64,000 bases of DNA from Paenibacillus arenilitoris (GTDB lineage Bacteria; Bacillota; Bacilli; Paenibacillales; Paenibacillaceae): NCBI RefSeq assembly GCF_014705655.1, contig NZ_JACXIY010000028.1, positions 1 through 64,000 of the forward strand, written 5' to 3'. Under the pieces are notes generated by a model. It saw nothing but the letters and a program-made list of their open reading frames with translations. It made no database searches and was not told where the DNA came from. Positions 25,828-34,508 of this stretch are shown here, piece by piece; the first letter of the stretch is position 1, and every line of letters begins with the position of its first letter. The position numbers and the translations under genes were made by a program.

Positions 25828-26185
25828 TTGGTCGTTTAAAGCTCCTTTCGCTTCGACATTTCCCAGGAAATAGCGCCTTTCTTTTATCTAAAACGATAAA
25901 ACTTGCGTCCGCATGTCGTTCAGCTTTATAATTTTATGATATGTAATCATATCGCAGTTCACGCGTAGCGTAAACGGCTTGAGCGGTATTCAAACTGTCT
26001 TTTTTATAAACAGTTAAGCGTAAGCGGCTAACGCAGGCCTTTGGCGGCATAAGCTCGTACCGCTGTGAAATATAAGCGATTTTATAAGTACAGCGCTTAT
26101 AAATGGTTATATTTTCAAATAAGGGCATGTCTTGCACGTTTTCTTAAACGATCCAACAGCCCTCGAAAGGAGCACTTCTAACGAA
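25828..26185. other. Divergent intergenic region with inverted repeats
   Basis: Lies between the leftward exporter operon and the rightward LCP gene. TATAAGCG at 26071-26078 and CGCTTATA at 26094-26101 form a perfect 8-bp inverted repeat, and several loose AAGCG copies lie around 26006-26030. Promoters for both sides should be here, but none can be fixed with confidence. Confidence 0.5.
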
Positions 26186-27277
26186 ATGCGCAAACAGTCG
26201 AATAAGAAGAAAAAATGGAAATGGTTTTTTATCAGCCTGTCAGTCGTTCTCGGCGCGGCGCTCGCGTTCGCGATCTATTGGAGCGTAGGCGTATATAATG
26301 CGTTGGATAATTTCAGCGAGCCGGAAGAAACGGCGCCCGCAGCCGATAATCCGGAGGCTACCCCGGTTCCCATACCGGAATGGGAAGGCACGGAGCGCGT
26401 CAACATTTTGCTGCTCGGCGGCGACGCCCGCGGCCTCGACGAAGGTCAGACCGCTCGGTCCGACTCCATCCTCGTCGCCTCGTTCGACCCGGTGACGAAG
26501 AAGGCGCATCTGTTCTCCGTGCTTCGCGACACGTACGTCGACATCGAAGGCCACGGGCGCGGACGGATCAACTCCGCTCTGACGCTCGGCGGCTACCCGC
26601 TCGCGATGAAGACGGTCGGCGATCTGCTCGGGCTCGACATTCAGTACTACGTATATACCGACTTTGAAGGCTTCAAGGCGCTCATCGACACGATCGGCGG
26701 CATTTACTTCGACGTCGAGAAGGACATGCATTACACCGACAACGCCGACGGCAACCGGTACGACATCGATCTGGAGAAGGGCTACCAGCTCCTCGACGGC
26801 GACAAGGCGCTTCAGTACGTGCGCTTCCGCCACGACGCGATGAGTGATTTCACCCGTACCGAACGCCAGCGCAACTTCCTCCAGGCCGTGGCCAAGGAGC
26901 TGCAATCGACCTGGAACATCATCCGGATGAAAAAAATACTCGAAAGCGTCGAGCCGTACGTCGACATGAACATCAGCGTCAACGATATGCTGAAGCTCGG
27001 CCAGCTTGGCGTCAAGAGCCACGTGGCCGGCACGACGCAGATTCCGCCGATGGAATTGATCTCCGACGAGAAGGTCAGCGGCGCTTCCGTCATCGCGATC
27101 AGCGACGAGGAGGAGCTTAAGGCATACGTCGAGCTGACGCTGCAGCAGGACGACACGATTCCCGATCCCCCGCCGTCCGGCTCGCCGGAAGACGGCGCGG
27201 CCAGCGGCACGGAGGACGGCGAGAGCACGTCGGCTTCGTCCGATTCCTCGTCGTCCGGCGGCGCTTCGCGGCAGTAA
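26186..27277 (+). CDS. LytR-CpsA-Psr (LCP) family protein
   Basis: A 363-residue protein with a short basic N-terminus and one membrane segment (about residues 15-38). The LCP catalytic domain follows: NILLLGGDARG, then ARSDSILVASFDP, LRDTYVDIEGHGRGRINSA, and ALQYVRFRHDAMSDFTRTER, where the arginines and aspartates bind the lipid pyrophosphate. LCP enzymes transfer teichoic acid or capsule-like glycans from undecaprenyl carriers to peptidoglycan, outside the membrane. The C-terminus is a Ser/Gly/Asp-rich tail. The ATG at 26186 follows AAAGGAG; an upstream TTG frame is rejected. A terminator follows. Confidence 0.95.
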   Translation: MRKQSNKKKKWKWFFISLSVVLGAALAFAIYWSVGVYNALDNFSEPEETAPAADNPEATPVPIPEWEGTERVNILLLGGDARGLDEGQTARSDSILVASFDPVTKKAHLFSVLRDTYVDIEGHGRGRINSALTLGGYPLAMKTVGDLLGLDIQYYVYTDFEGFKALIDTIGGIYFDVEKDMHYTDNADGNRYDIDLEKGYQLLDGDKALQYVRFRHDAMSDFTRTERQRNFLQAVAKELQSTWNIIRMKKILESVEPYVDMNISVNDMLKLGQLGVKSHVAGTTQIPPMELISDEKVSGASVIAISDEEELKAYVELTLQQDDTIPDPPPSGSPEDGAASGTEDGESTSASSDSSSSGGASRQ

Positions 27278-27287
27278 CCGCGCTACG

Positions 27288-27326
27288 ATACACGCAGGCA
27301 GCCTTTGCTGCTTGCGTGTATTTTGT
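27288..27326 (+). terminator. Intrinsic terminator after the LCP gene
   Basis: ATACACGCAGGCAGC pairs with GCTGCTTGCGTGTAT (one mismatch) and is followed by TTTTG. Confidence 0.85.
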
Positions 27327-27568
27327 TGGGCGTAGTTGACACCGGGCCCATTTACGTCAAATCCATTTATTGCACGCCTGCCCTTCCGTTCGAAGAATGA
27401 ACGACAAGCCGAACGTCACTCGATTAAGATCAACTGCATTCAGTTGCAATCGACCACGATCTCGATCGGCTGCGATCGACCTCGGTCGGCTTTGACTATA
27501 CCCCACGAGTGTTAGCCTGGTGTCAAATCATTCTTTATCAGCTATTACATACAGGAGGCCATAAAACT

Positions 27569-28879
27569 ATGACTATGCAACGACCGCAATCCGCCAAGCT
27601 TTACGAGGAGGCGCTCCGGCACATCGTCGGCGGCGTGAACAGCCCTTCCCGTTCCTACAAGGCGGTCGGCGGAGGCGCGCCCGTATTTATGAAACGCGGC
27701 GAAGGCGCCTATTTCTGGGACGTTGACGATAACCGCTACATCGACTATCTCGCCGCTTACGGGCCGATTATTACCGGACACGCCCACCCGCATATTACGG
27801 ATGCCATCGTCCGCGCCGCGCAGAACGGCACGCTGTACGGCACGCCGACGGAGCTCGAGATTACGCTTGCCCGGATGCTGAAGCAGGCGATCCCCTCGCT
27901 CGACAAGGTACGATTCGTCAATTCCGGCACCGAGGCGGTCATGACGACGATCCGCGTCGCGCGCGCTTATACGAAGCGGACCAAAATCATTAAATTCGCC
28001 GGCTGCTACCACGGCCATTCCGATCTCGTCCTCGTCGCGGCGGGCTCCGGACCGTCCACGCTCGGCATCCCCGACAGCGCGGGCGTGCCTTCCAGCATCG
28101 CCACCGAGGTCATTACCGTTCCGTTCAACGACTTGCCGGCCTTGAAGGAAGCGCTGGAACGGTGGGGCGACGAGACGGCAGCCGTCATGGTCGAGCCGAT
28201 CGTCGGCAACTTCGGCATGGTCATGCCGCACGAGGGCTTCCTCGAAGGGCTGTGCAAGCTGGCCCGCGAAGCCGGCGCGCTCGTCATCTACGACGAGGTC
28301 ATCAGCGCCTTCCGCTTCCACTACGGCGCGGCGCAGACGTATGCCGCTTTCCCGGATCACGCGGCGATCGAGCCCGACCTGACGGCGCTCGGCAAAATCA
28401 TCGGCGGCGGCCTTCCGATCGGCGCTTACGGCGGACGCCGCGCGATCATGGAGCAGGTCGCCCCGCTCGGCCCCGCATACCAGGCGGGCACGATGGCCGG
28501 CAACCCCGCGTCCATCAGCGCGGGCATCGCCTGCCTGGAGCTGCTGCAGGAGCCCGGCATCTACGACCGAATGGACGCGCTCGCCGCCAAGCTTGCCGCA
28601 GGCCTCAAAGCCGCGGCTGCGCAGAACGGCATTCCGCTTACGGTCAATCAAATCCGCGGCTCGTTCTCGGCCCACTTCTGCGGCCATCCGGTCACGAATT
28701 ACGACGAGGCGCAGGATACCGACGGCGAAATTTTCGGCCGGTTCTTCAAGCTCATGCTGGAGCAAGGCATTAACCTCGCCCCGTCCAAATACGAAGCCTG
28801 GTTCATGACAACGGCGCATACCGAGGCCGACATCGACGCAACGATTCGCGCCGCCGAGTACGCGTTCGCCCGGCTGTAA
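27569..28879 (+). CDS. hemL: Glutamate-1-semialdehyde 2,1-aminomutase
   Basis: A 436-residue PLP enzyme of the class III aminotransferase fold that converts glutamate-1-semialdehyde to 5-aminolevulinate in haem synthesis. The N-terminus HIVGGVNSPSRSYKAVGG is diagnostic. VIYDEVISAFRF carries the PLP-stacking Asp, and LGKIIGGGLPIGAYGG carries the PLP lysine K276. AFRFHYGAAQ departs slightly from the usual VMTGFR, as in the GsaB-type second copies of Bacilli. GGAGG is ten bases before the ATG at 27569; another ATG follows two codons later. No other hem gene is nearby, which supports a stand-alone second copy. Confidence 0.93.
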   Translation: MTMQRPQSAKLYEEALRHIVGGVNSPSRSYKAVGGGAPVFMKRGEGAYFWDVDDNRYIDYLAAYGPIITGHAHPHITDAIVRAAQNGTLYGTPTELEITLARMLKQAIPSLDKVRFVNSGTEAVMTTIRVARAYTKRTKIIKFAGCYHGHSDLVLVAAGSGPSTLGIPDSAGVPSSIATEVITVPFNDLPALKEALERWGDETAAVMVEPIVGNFGMVMPHEGFLEGLCKLAREAGALVIYDEVISAFRFHYGAAQTYAAFPDHAAIEPDLTALGKIIGGGLPIGAYGGRRAIMEQVAPLGPAYQAGTMAGNPASISAGIACLELLQEPGIYDRMDALAAKLAAGLKAAAAQNGIPLTVNQIRGSFSAHFCGHPVTNYDEAQDTDGEIFGRFFKLMLEQGINLAPSKYEAWFMTTAHTEADIDATIRAAEYAFARL

Positions 28880-28910
28880 CGTCCGCTGCATACGCAGCAC
28901 AAAAATAAGC

Positions 28911-28942
28911 GAGCAGACCGTGATGGTCTGCTCGTTTTATTT
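28911..28942 (+). terminator. Intrinsic terminator after hemL, facing the sugar dehydrogenase gene
   Basis: GAGCAGACC, a five-base loop and GGTCTGCTC are followed by GTTTTATTT. It lies between convergent genes. Confidence 0.88.
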
Positions 28943-29024
28943 GCGGCGCACCTCTTCCGTCCGGCCCTAGCCGCCTTAGACCCGGCGAGCGTCGACGATT
29001 TGCGTTTAAAGCGAAACGCCGCGA

Positions 29025-30176
29025 TCACTCCACCTTGTTCAACACGAGCAGCCGGTCGTCGTTCTCGCCCGGAATGCCTCGGCCGTCGGTATTGTTCGTA
29101 ATGACGTACACCTTGCCGTCTTTGATCTTCACGTCGCGCAGCCTGCCCTCGCCCTCGAACGCGACGGACATATCGCCCGTCGCCGGATCGTATCGATAGA
29201 GCGCGCTGCCTAACAACGTCGCGATCAGCAGGCGGCCCTGCTCGTCGATCGTCATGCCCGATGGCGCGATCGCTTTCTCCCCCGTGTGGAAGATCGGCGT
29301 CTCCATGCCGTCCTTCTTCGCGCCGCCGTATATATCCGGCCAGCCGTAGTTGCTCCCCGGCTTAATGACGTTAATCTCGTCATGGCCGCCCGGCGTGCCC
29401 GAAGGGCCGTGCTCCGTGTTGTACATCGTGCCGTCGCCCGTCCAGGCGATGCCTTGCGGATTGCGGTGACCGTAGGAATAGACGTACGAGCCCGGGAAAG
29501 GGTTATCCTCCGGCACTTTGCCGTCCGGCGTCATCCTTAATATTTTACCCGCTAAACTATCGAGGTCCTGCGCCAGCTCCCGCCGCTGGGCGTCTCCCGT
29601 CGTCACGTAAAGCATCTTGTCCGGACCGAAAGCCATCCGGCCGCCGTCATGGTTGGCCGCTCCCGGAATGTCCTCGAGCAAGACGCCGGTCTCGTCCCAT
29701 TGATCGCCGTTCTCCTTAAGCCGCACGATCCGGTTCAGCGTCTCGCCGTTCTCCTCGTACGTATGGTACGCGTAGGCCGTCCTCGATTGCTCGAAATCCG
29801 GCGCCAGCAAGAAGCCGAGAAAGCCGCCTTCGCCCCGGCCGTGGACGTTTTTGCGCAAATTCACTTTCTGGCGCGTCATCTCGGCGCCGTCGACCTTCAC
29901 GACGTTGCCTTCCCGCTCGCTCAAATAAACGACGTCGCCGTCAAACTCGATCACCCAAGGCACGCGCAGCTTCTCGGCGAGCACCTCGTACGCAGTCTCG
30001 GGCGCGTCCGATTCGGCGGGCACTGCCGTCTCCGCGCTTGGCTCCTCCGCGGGGGCGGTGGCGGCCGGCGTGGACGCCGGCGTAACCTCCGGCTGCTCGT
30101 CCTGCTCGCAAGCGGCCAGCGCGCCCAGCCATACGGACAGCATGAGGGCCGCGGCGGCTTTTTTCGAACCTTTCAT
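29025..30176 (-). CDS. PQQ-type glucose/sorbosone dehydrogenase-like lipoprotein
   Basis: A 383-residue lipoprotein: the signal peptide ends in the lipobox LAAC (cysteine near residue 23), followed by an acidic Pro/Thr/Ala linker. The rest is a six-bladed beta-propeller of the soluble glucose dehydrogenase family. Visible marks are LRVPWVIEFDGDVVYLSER, GRGEGGFLGFLLAPDF, NHDGGRMAFGPDKMLYVTTG, YSYGHRNPQGIAW and EHGPSGTPGGHDEINVI. In relatives the catalytic His sits in the first-blade region and a Ca2+ site binds PQQ; the cofactor is not proven here. It acts on the outer face of the membrane. It shares the strand with suhB, but a terminator lies between them. Confidence 0.9.
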   Translation of the reverse strand: MKGSKKAAAALMLSVWLGALAACEQDEQPEVTPASTPAATAPAEEPSAETAVPAESDAPETAYEVLAEKLRVPWVIEFDGDVVYLSEREGNVVKVDGAEMTRQKVNLRKNVHGRGEGGFLGFLLAPDFEQSRTAYAYHTYEENGETLNRIVRLKENGDQWDETGVLLEDIPGAANHDGGRMAFGPDKMLYVTTGDAQRRELAQDLDSLAGKILRMTPDGKVPEDNPFPGSYVYSYGHRNPQGIAWTGDGTMYNTEHGPSGTPGGHDEINVIKPGSNYGWPDIYGGAKKDGMETPIFHTGEKAIAPSGMTIDEQGRLLIATLLGSALYRYDPATGDMSVAFEGEGRLRDVKIKDGKVYVITNNTDGRGIPGENDDRLLVLNKVE

Positions 30177-30205
30177 CACGATCCATTCCTCCCGACTCTT
30201 CGAAT

Positions 30206-30250
30206 CGAAAAAGGACAACGCCCTTGCTCCGTCAAGTTCGCTGTCCTTCG
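30206..30250 (-). terminator. Intrinsic terminator between suhB and the dehydrogenase gene
   Basis: On the minus strand AAGGACAGCG and CGTTGTCCTT form an imperfect stem over an 18-base loop, followed by TTTC. Confidence 0.7.
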
Positions 30251-30254
30251 TCCG

Positions 30255-31109
30255 TTATTTATCTGCCTTCGCCTCGGCAAGCGAAGCAATAAGCTCCCGC
30301 TGAATAAGTCCGTTCGACGCGACGACGTTGCGCACGCCCAATTGATACGGATTGCCGTTTGTATCGGTGACGACGCCGCCGGATTCCTGCACGAGCAGAG
30401 AGCCTGCCGCGATGTCCCAGCTGCTCAGCCCGATCTCCCAGAAGCCGCTCAGCCGTCCGGCCGCGACGTAAGCCATGTGCATGGCCGCGGAACCGGCGAT
30501 TCGAAGGTTGCGCACCTTCGGCGCGACCGCCTCGATGCCCTTCAAATTGAGCGGCAGCGCGTATTGATGATCGGCCGGCAAGCCCGTCGCCACGAGACTG
30601 CCGCGCAGCGTTTCTTCGCCGGACACCTGCATTCTTTTGCCGTGCACGTATGCTCCCTTGCCCCTCTCGGCGACGAACAGCTCATCCTTCATCGGGTCGT
30701 ACACGACGCCCACGATCACCTGTCCGTTATGCGCCAGCGCGATGGACACGCAGAAGAACGGAAAGCCGTGCACGAAATTCGTCGTCCCGTCGATCGGATC
30801 GACGATCCATAGGTATTCCGCCTCGCGCACGTCCTCGAGCGCCTGCGTCGACGCGGCCGGACCCGGCTCGACCCCTTCCTCCCCCAAGAAGGAATGCTGC
30901 GGAAAATGCGTCATGATCAAATTGCGGATTAATCTCTCCGATCCTTTGTCGACTTCCGTGACAAGGTCGTGCGAGGAATATTTTATGTCAAGGCTTGCGT
31001 AGTTCCCAAGCTTCGTCTTGATCCATTCTCCTGCTTTCGAAGCGCAATTGATCGCGACGGCGGTAAAGCTCTTCCCGCCTACGACGGAAGCATTATTCTG
31101 CTCACTCAC
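30255..31109 (-). CDS. suhB: Inositol monophosphatase family protein
   Basis: A 284-residue Mg-dependent phosphatase. The metal-binding motifs are complete: GEEG (in HSFLGEEGVEPG), WIVDPIDGTTNFVHGFPFF and SSWDIAAGSLLVQESGG. It hydrolyses inositol-1-phosphate or similar sugar phosphates; some relatives act on fructose-1,6-bisphosphate or NADP. The start is GTG at 31109 with GAGGG seven bases upstream. It is downstream of the TauE/SafE permease gene by about 110 bases. Confidence 0.93.
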   Translation of the reverse strand: MSEQNNASVVGGKSFTAVAINCASKAGEWIKTKLGNYASLDIKYSSHDLVTEVDKGSERLIRNLIMTHFPQHSFLGEEGVEPGPAASTQALEDVREAEYLWIVDPIDGTTNFVHGFPFFCVSIALAHNGQVIVGVVYDPMKDELFVAERGKGAYVHGKRMQVSGEETLRGSLVATGLPADHQYALPLNLKGIEAVAPKVRNLRIAGSAAMHMAYVAAGRLSGFWEIGLSSWDIAAGSLLVQESGGVVTDTNGNPYQLGVRNVVASNGLIQRELIASLAEAKADK

Positions 31110-31218
31110 GGTCTATCCCTCTTCCCTTTATGTATAATCGCCGGGCGAAGCGCCCGCGTTCTATCTTGTTACGTATGGCGACCGGTCGAAGTTTCGATTG
31201 GACGTTATTACCAAAGTA

Positions 31219-32037
31219 TCAAATTGCTCCGATTCCTTCAATGATTAATTGCGCCGCAAGCAAAAATAACGTGATCCGAAGCAGCCACAGCAGCCCCTTC
31301 CCGCTCATCCTCACCGCGACGGCGGCGCCCAGCTTGCCGCCGATCCACGCCCCGGGCGCAAGCGCCAGGACGATCAGCCAGATCGTATCCCCGAGATAGG
31401 CGTGCATGCCGCTGCCGAGAATCGACGATAAAAAAATAACGAACATCGACGTCGCCGTTGCCACGTGAGGAGGAAACCGGAACAGCAGCACCATCAGCGG
31501 CACGAACAGCGATCCGCCGCCGATGCCGAACAAGCCCGATATAAGCCCGACGCCGAAGCCGATGGCAAGCGCGGGAACGATGCCGTAGCTGTACGTATGC
31601 GTTTGTCCGGTATTATCCGTTATCGCGCGCACGATCGGCCACTCTTTCGTAAACGGTTTCATGTAGTCCCGCGCGATGAGCAGCGCCGCCATTAGAAGCA
31701 TGAACACCCCGAAGACGAGCTGGAATAAGCCGGCCGGCAGCCTTCCCGTCAGAGCGGAGCCCAGTAGAGCGGCGGGACCGCTCGTGATGAAGAACAACCA
31801 TCCGCTGCGGAAATCGACGATCTTCCGCTTCGCGTACGACAGCGTCGAAGCGAGCGCGGTCACGACCAGCACCGTTAGCGAAATGCCTACGGCCTCGGCA
31901 TGGCCGATCGCGTTCCCCGTGATGGCCGGACCAAGCAGCATAAGCGCCGGAACGATGATCACGCCGCCGCCGAGACCGACGATGCTGCCGAACATCGCGG
32001 CGACGACGCCGAGCAGTACGAGTAACAACCACTCCAT
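31219..32037 (-). CDS. TauE/SafE family sulfite/sulfonate-type permease
   Basis: A 272-residue membrane protein with about eight hydrophobic segments. Two half-repeats each carry the family's glycine-rich helix: FGSIVGLGGGVIIVPAL near the N-terminus and GLISGLFGIGGGSLFVPLM in the second half. The family moves sulfite, sulfonates or other anions across the membrane; the substrate here cannot be read from the sequence. ATG at 32037 with GAGG upstream. Confidence 0.93.
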   Translation of the reverse strand: MEWLLLVLLGVVAAMFGSIVGLGGGVIIVPALMLLGPAITGNAIGHAEAVGISLTVLVVTALASTLSYAKRKIVDFRSGWLFFITSGPAALLGSALTGRLPAGLFQLVFGVFMLLMAALLIARDYMKPFTKEWPIVRAITDNTGQTHTYSYGIVPALAIGFGVGLISGLFGIGGGSLFVPLMVLLFRFPPHVATATSMFVIFLSSILGSGMHAYLGDTIWLIVLALAPGAWIGGKLGAAVAVRMSGKGLLWLLRITLFLLAAQLIIEGIGAI

Positions 32038-32101
32038 GCGGGTAAACCTCTTTTCGTTTCTGTATTTCCGTCTGTCGATTATCCGCCGGCTGGCCTCCGC
32101 G

Positions 32102-32136
32102 GCAAAAGGAACACCGTCAGGTTCGGTCCTGACGGT
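32102..32136 (-). terminator. Intrinsic terminator after uvsE
   Basis: A perfect 10-bp stem, CACCGTCAGG with CCTGACGGTG over a six-base loop, followed on the minus strand by TTCCTTTTGC. Confidence 0.88.
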
Positions 32137-32157
32137 GCCTATTAGACGATTGGACGA

Positions 32158-33177
32158 TCATTCCAGCGCTTCGATTTCCACGCTTCCGTCATCCCTCACC
32201 TTGACGCCTTGCGCTTCCATCTGCCTGAAATCGTCGATCAGCCGCACCAGCGCGACATCCTTGCTCTTCGCTTCCAGCATGCAGTCCAGATGCGTCGTGC
32301 AGCGGGCGGCTTGCTTCAGGAAGCGCAGCAGCGGCTCCGGTTCCACGAGGTCGGCGTGGCTGCGCGGATCTGCCGCGCTCTTCGGGCTGGATGCGTGGAT
32401 CTTGGCGGGAAGCTGCTGCGCATCGGTATAGCCCAGCCGTTCGCGCTCCTTCCGCCATGTCCGCTCCACGCGCGGCCACAGCTCTCGGTGCAGTTCGTCC
32501 TCGTCGGTATCGCCAGGATTCACCGCGTAGTGGTGGATATCGAGCACCATCGGCACGCTTGTCCGCTCCGCCGCTTCGAGCGTCTCGCGTGCTGTGAACG
32601 TTTTGTCGTCGTTCTCGAGCGTGACCCGGCGCTTCAGACGGTCCGGCAGCGCTTCGAACTGACGGACGAAGCGCTCGCCGGACGCTGCCTTGTCGCCGTA
32701 TGCGCCCCCGATATGGATGTTGCATTTGGCCGTCTCGTCCAGCCCCATCGCTTCGAGCATGCGGACGTGATTCCGCAGGTCCTGCTCGGACTTCGCCAGC
32801 ACCTCGGGCCTCGGCGTGCTGAACACGCAGAAGTGGTCGGGGTGGAAGGACACCCGCATCCGGTTGTCGCGGACGAACCGGCCGATCTCCTCGAAGCCCG
32901 GCTTCAGCGCCTGAAACGGATCCCAATCGGTCACCGCCTCATGCGTTGCCAGCGGGATCAGCTTGGAGGAGAACCGGTACATTTGAATGCGGTCCGTCTT
33001 GCAAAGCTTTAAAATCCGCAGCGTATTGTGCAGGTTCTCCTCGGCTATTCGTTCCAGCTTGCGGAGGCCCGCCTCGCGGTCGGCCAGCTTCGCGAACGTC
33101 GTATAGGTCATCGTTTTGGACGGAGACGCGTTCTCGAGCCGCAGGCTCATGGCGACAAAGCCGAATCGGACGATCAT
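32158..33177 (-). CDS. uvsE: UV DNA damage endonuclease (UvdE family)
   Basis: A 339-residue TIM-barrel endonuclease. It opens with MIVRFGFVAMSLRLENASPS, the diagnostic UvsE start. Metal-binding marks are VSFHPDHFCVFST, NIHIGGAYGDK, LENDDKTF and LDIHHYAVNP. It nicks DNA 5' of pyrimidine dimers and abasic sites, giving an excision pathway independent of UvrABC; it is common in spore formers. The ATG at 33177 has no strong ribosome site and lies four bases after the stop of the upstream small gene, so it is probably translated by coupling. A terminator follows it. Confidence 0.95.
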   Translation of the reverse strand: MIVRFGFVAMSLRLENASPSKTMTYTTFAKLADREAGLRKLERIAEENLHNTLRILKLCKTDRIQMYRFSSKLIPLATHEAVTDWDPFQALKPGFEEIGRFVRDNRMRVSFHPDHFCVFSTPRPEVLAKSEQDLRNHVRMLEAMGLDETAKCNIHIGGAYGDKAASGERFVRQFEALPDRLKRRVTLENDDKTFTARETLEAAERTSVPMVLDIHHYAVNPGDTDEDELHRELWPRVERTWRKERERLGYTDAQQLPAKIHASSPKSAADPRSHADLVEPEPLLRFLKQAARCTTHLDCMLEAKSKDVALVRLIDDFRQMEAQGVKVRDDGSVEIEALE

Positions 33178-33180
33178 CGG

Positions 33181-33498
33181 CTACGCCCGGTCTCCGAAAA
33201 ACATTTCATAAGCAAGCGCCGTTTGCACTCTCGCTTCTTCTTCCGTCAGCTTTCTCACGAGCTCCATCTCCACTTCCGTTACTTCCTCGCCCTGAAAATT
33301 AATTTCGGCGATGGAAGCCAAAATGCGGACGATCGCGATCGCTTCGTTGGCCGGCGTGTACGCAATGACCTTCTGGCCCGTCGGAAATACGCGAAAGCCG
33401 CTCTTTACCATTTTGCCCCGGCCGTACTCCAACAATTCATATAGCTCCTGCTCGGACTTGAACTTGCACACGGAATTGAATTCGGTTGCGAAACCCAT
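33181..33498 (-). CDS. Small conserved protein of unknown function, upstream of uvsE
   Basis: A 105-residue soluble protein with no recognised domain. It mixes an N-terminal alpha/beta part (SEQELYELLEYGRGKMVKSG) with a C-terminal acidic helix (VEMELVRKLTEEEARVQTAL). AGGAGG sits seven bases before the ATG at 33498, a strong site. It is first in a two-gene unit with uvsE. I believe close relatives occur throughout Paenibacillus but do not know a function; a link to DNA repair is suggested only by position. Confidence 0.85.
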   Translation of the reverse strand: MGFATEFNSVCKFKSEQELYELLEYGRGKMVKSGFRVFPTGQKVIAYTPANEAIAIVRILASIAEINFQGEEVTEVEMELVRKLTEEEARVQTALAYEMFFGDRA

Positions 33499-34508
33499 AG
33501 GATTTCCTCCTTTCTTTGAGCTTTCTACCCGGCCTACATAGGAGTATTCAAACCATTTTCGAGCCTATTTCTAACCCATTTCGAACCCTCCCAAACCCTC
33601 CCTTCCAAGGGAGGGCCCCAAGGACTGCGTCCTCTGGACACCTGCAACTGGACGAACGATATTACATACAGAGGCGGGTGTGAGACACTTTGGAGCAACC
33701 AGCGCTTTCGTCCCTTTGGGACACGCTTTACTGCGGCACGCTCGAGTCACCTGCTAAGGGCCTGAGGAACGAATGTGTTCCTGAGGCGGGTGTGAGACAC
33801 TTTTGGAGCAACCAGCGCTTTCGTCCCTTTGGGACACGCTTTACTGCGGCACGCTCGAGTCACCTGCCAAGGGCCTGAGGAACGAATGTGTCCCTGAGGC
33901 GGGTGTAAGACACTTTGGAGCAACCAGCGCTTTCGTCCCTTGCGGGACACGCTTTGCTGCGGCGCGCCCGAGTCCCCTGTTAAGGGCCTGAGGAACGTAT
34001 GAGTTCCTGAGTCGGGTGTGAGTCACTTTGGAGCGGCCAGCGCTACCGTCCCTTTGGGACACGCTTTACTGCGGTACGCTCGAGTCACCTGCCAAGGGCC
34101 TGAGGAACGAATGTGTTCCTGAGGCGGGTGTGAGACAGCTTGGAGCGACCAGCGCTTTCGTCCCTTGCGGGACACGCTTTACTTTCGGTGCAATATTGCA
34201 ATACGGTTACTTTCATCATGGCGTGGTGCTATCTTGGTTTTCGCAGTAACTTTCATCATTTCATACGCCTGAGACCAGCTATCCTGTATTCTACCCAGTA
34301 ACTTTGGATGATTTCACTCTACTTCGCCGAAATCGGGACGATTTACTGGACGAAATCCAGTTTAGATCCCTTTCTCGCAGTGTGACATGGTCTATACTGG
34401 ATCAATTCCAATATAGCCCCCCGATCACACGCACGGCTCAACCGTGCGCAGCGACCTTCACCCGCCATAAGCCTCGAACGGAGCATAGACGGGTGAAGCG
34501 ATCGCCCT
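33499..34508. other. Kilobase gene-free region between the uvsE unit and ddl
   Basis: No credible gene. It holds the tandem array described separately (33671-34193), then an AT-richer part with two ACTGGAT-type palindromes: ACTGGACGAAATCCAGT at 34345-34361 and ACTGGATCAATTCCAAT near 34396. An inverted pair CGGGTGAA/TTCACCCG at 34459-34498 lies just past the ddl stop but lacks a T tract. Confidence 0.7.
33671..34193. repeat. Tandem array of 112/113-bp units (4.6 copies)
   Basis: Units start at 33671, 33783, 33896, 34009 and 34121; the last is cut at about 34193. Each begins GAGGCGGGTGTGAGACACTT (with small changes) and contains two small inverted repeats: GTCCC-ttt-GGGAC and AGGAAC..GTTCCT. 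Unit length is not a multiple of three and shifts between 112 and 113, so the short overlapping frames are not conserved as protein. Best read as non-coding repeat DNA; function unknown. Confidence 0.9.

Noticed and set aside
33671..34193. CRISPR array
   Set aside because: Units are contiguous without unique spacers, and no cas genes are present. The same holds for the array at 56888.
33690..34249. Repeated 62-73-codon frames in the 112/113-bp array
   Set aside because: Unit length is not a multiple of three and the frames are lost from unit to unit; no ribosome sites.
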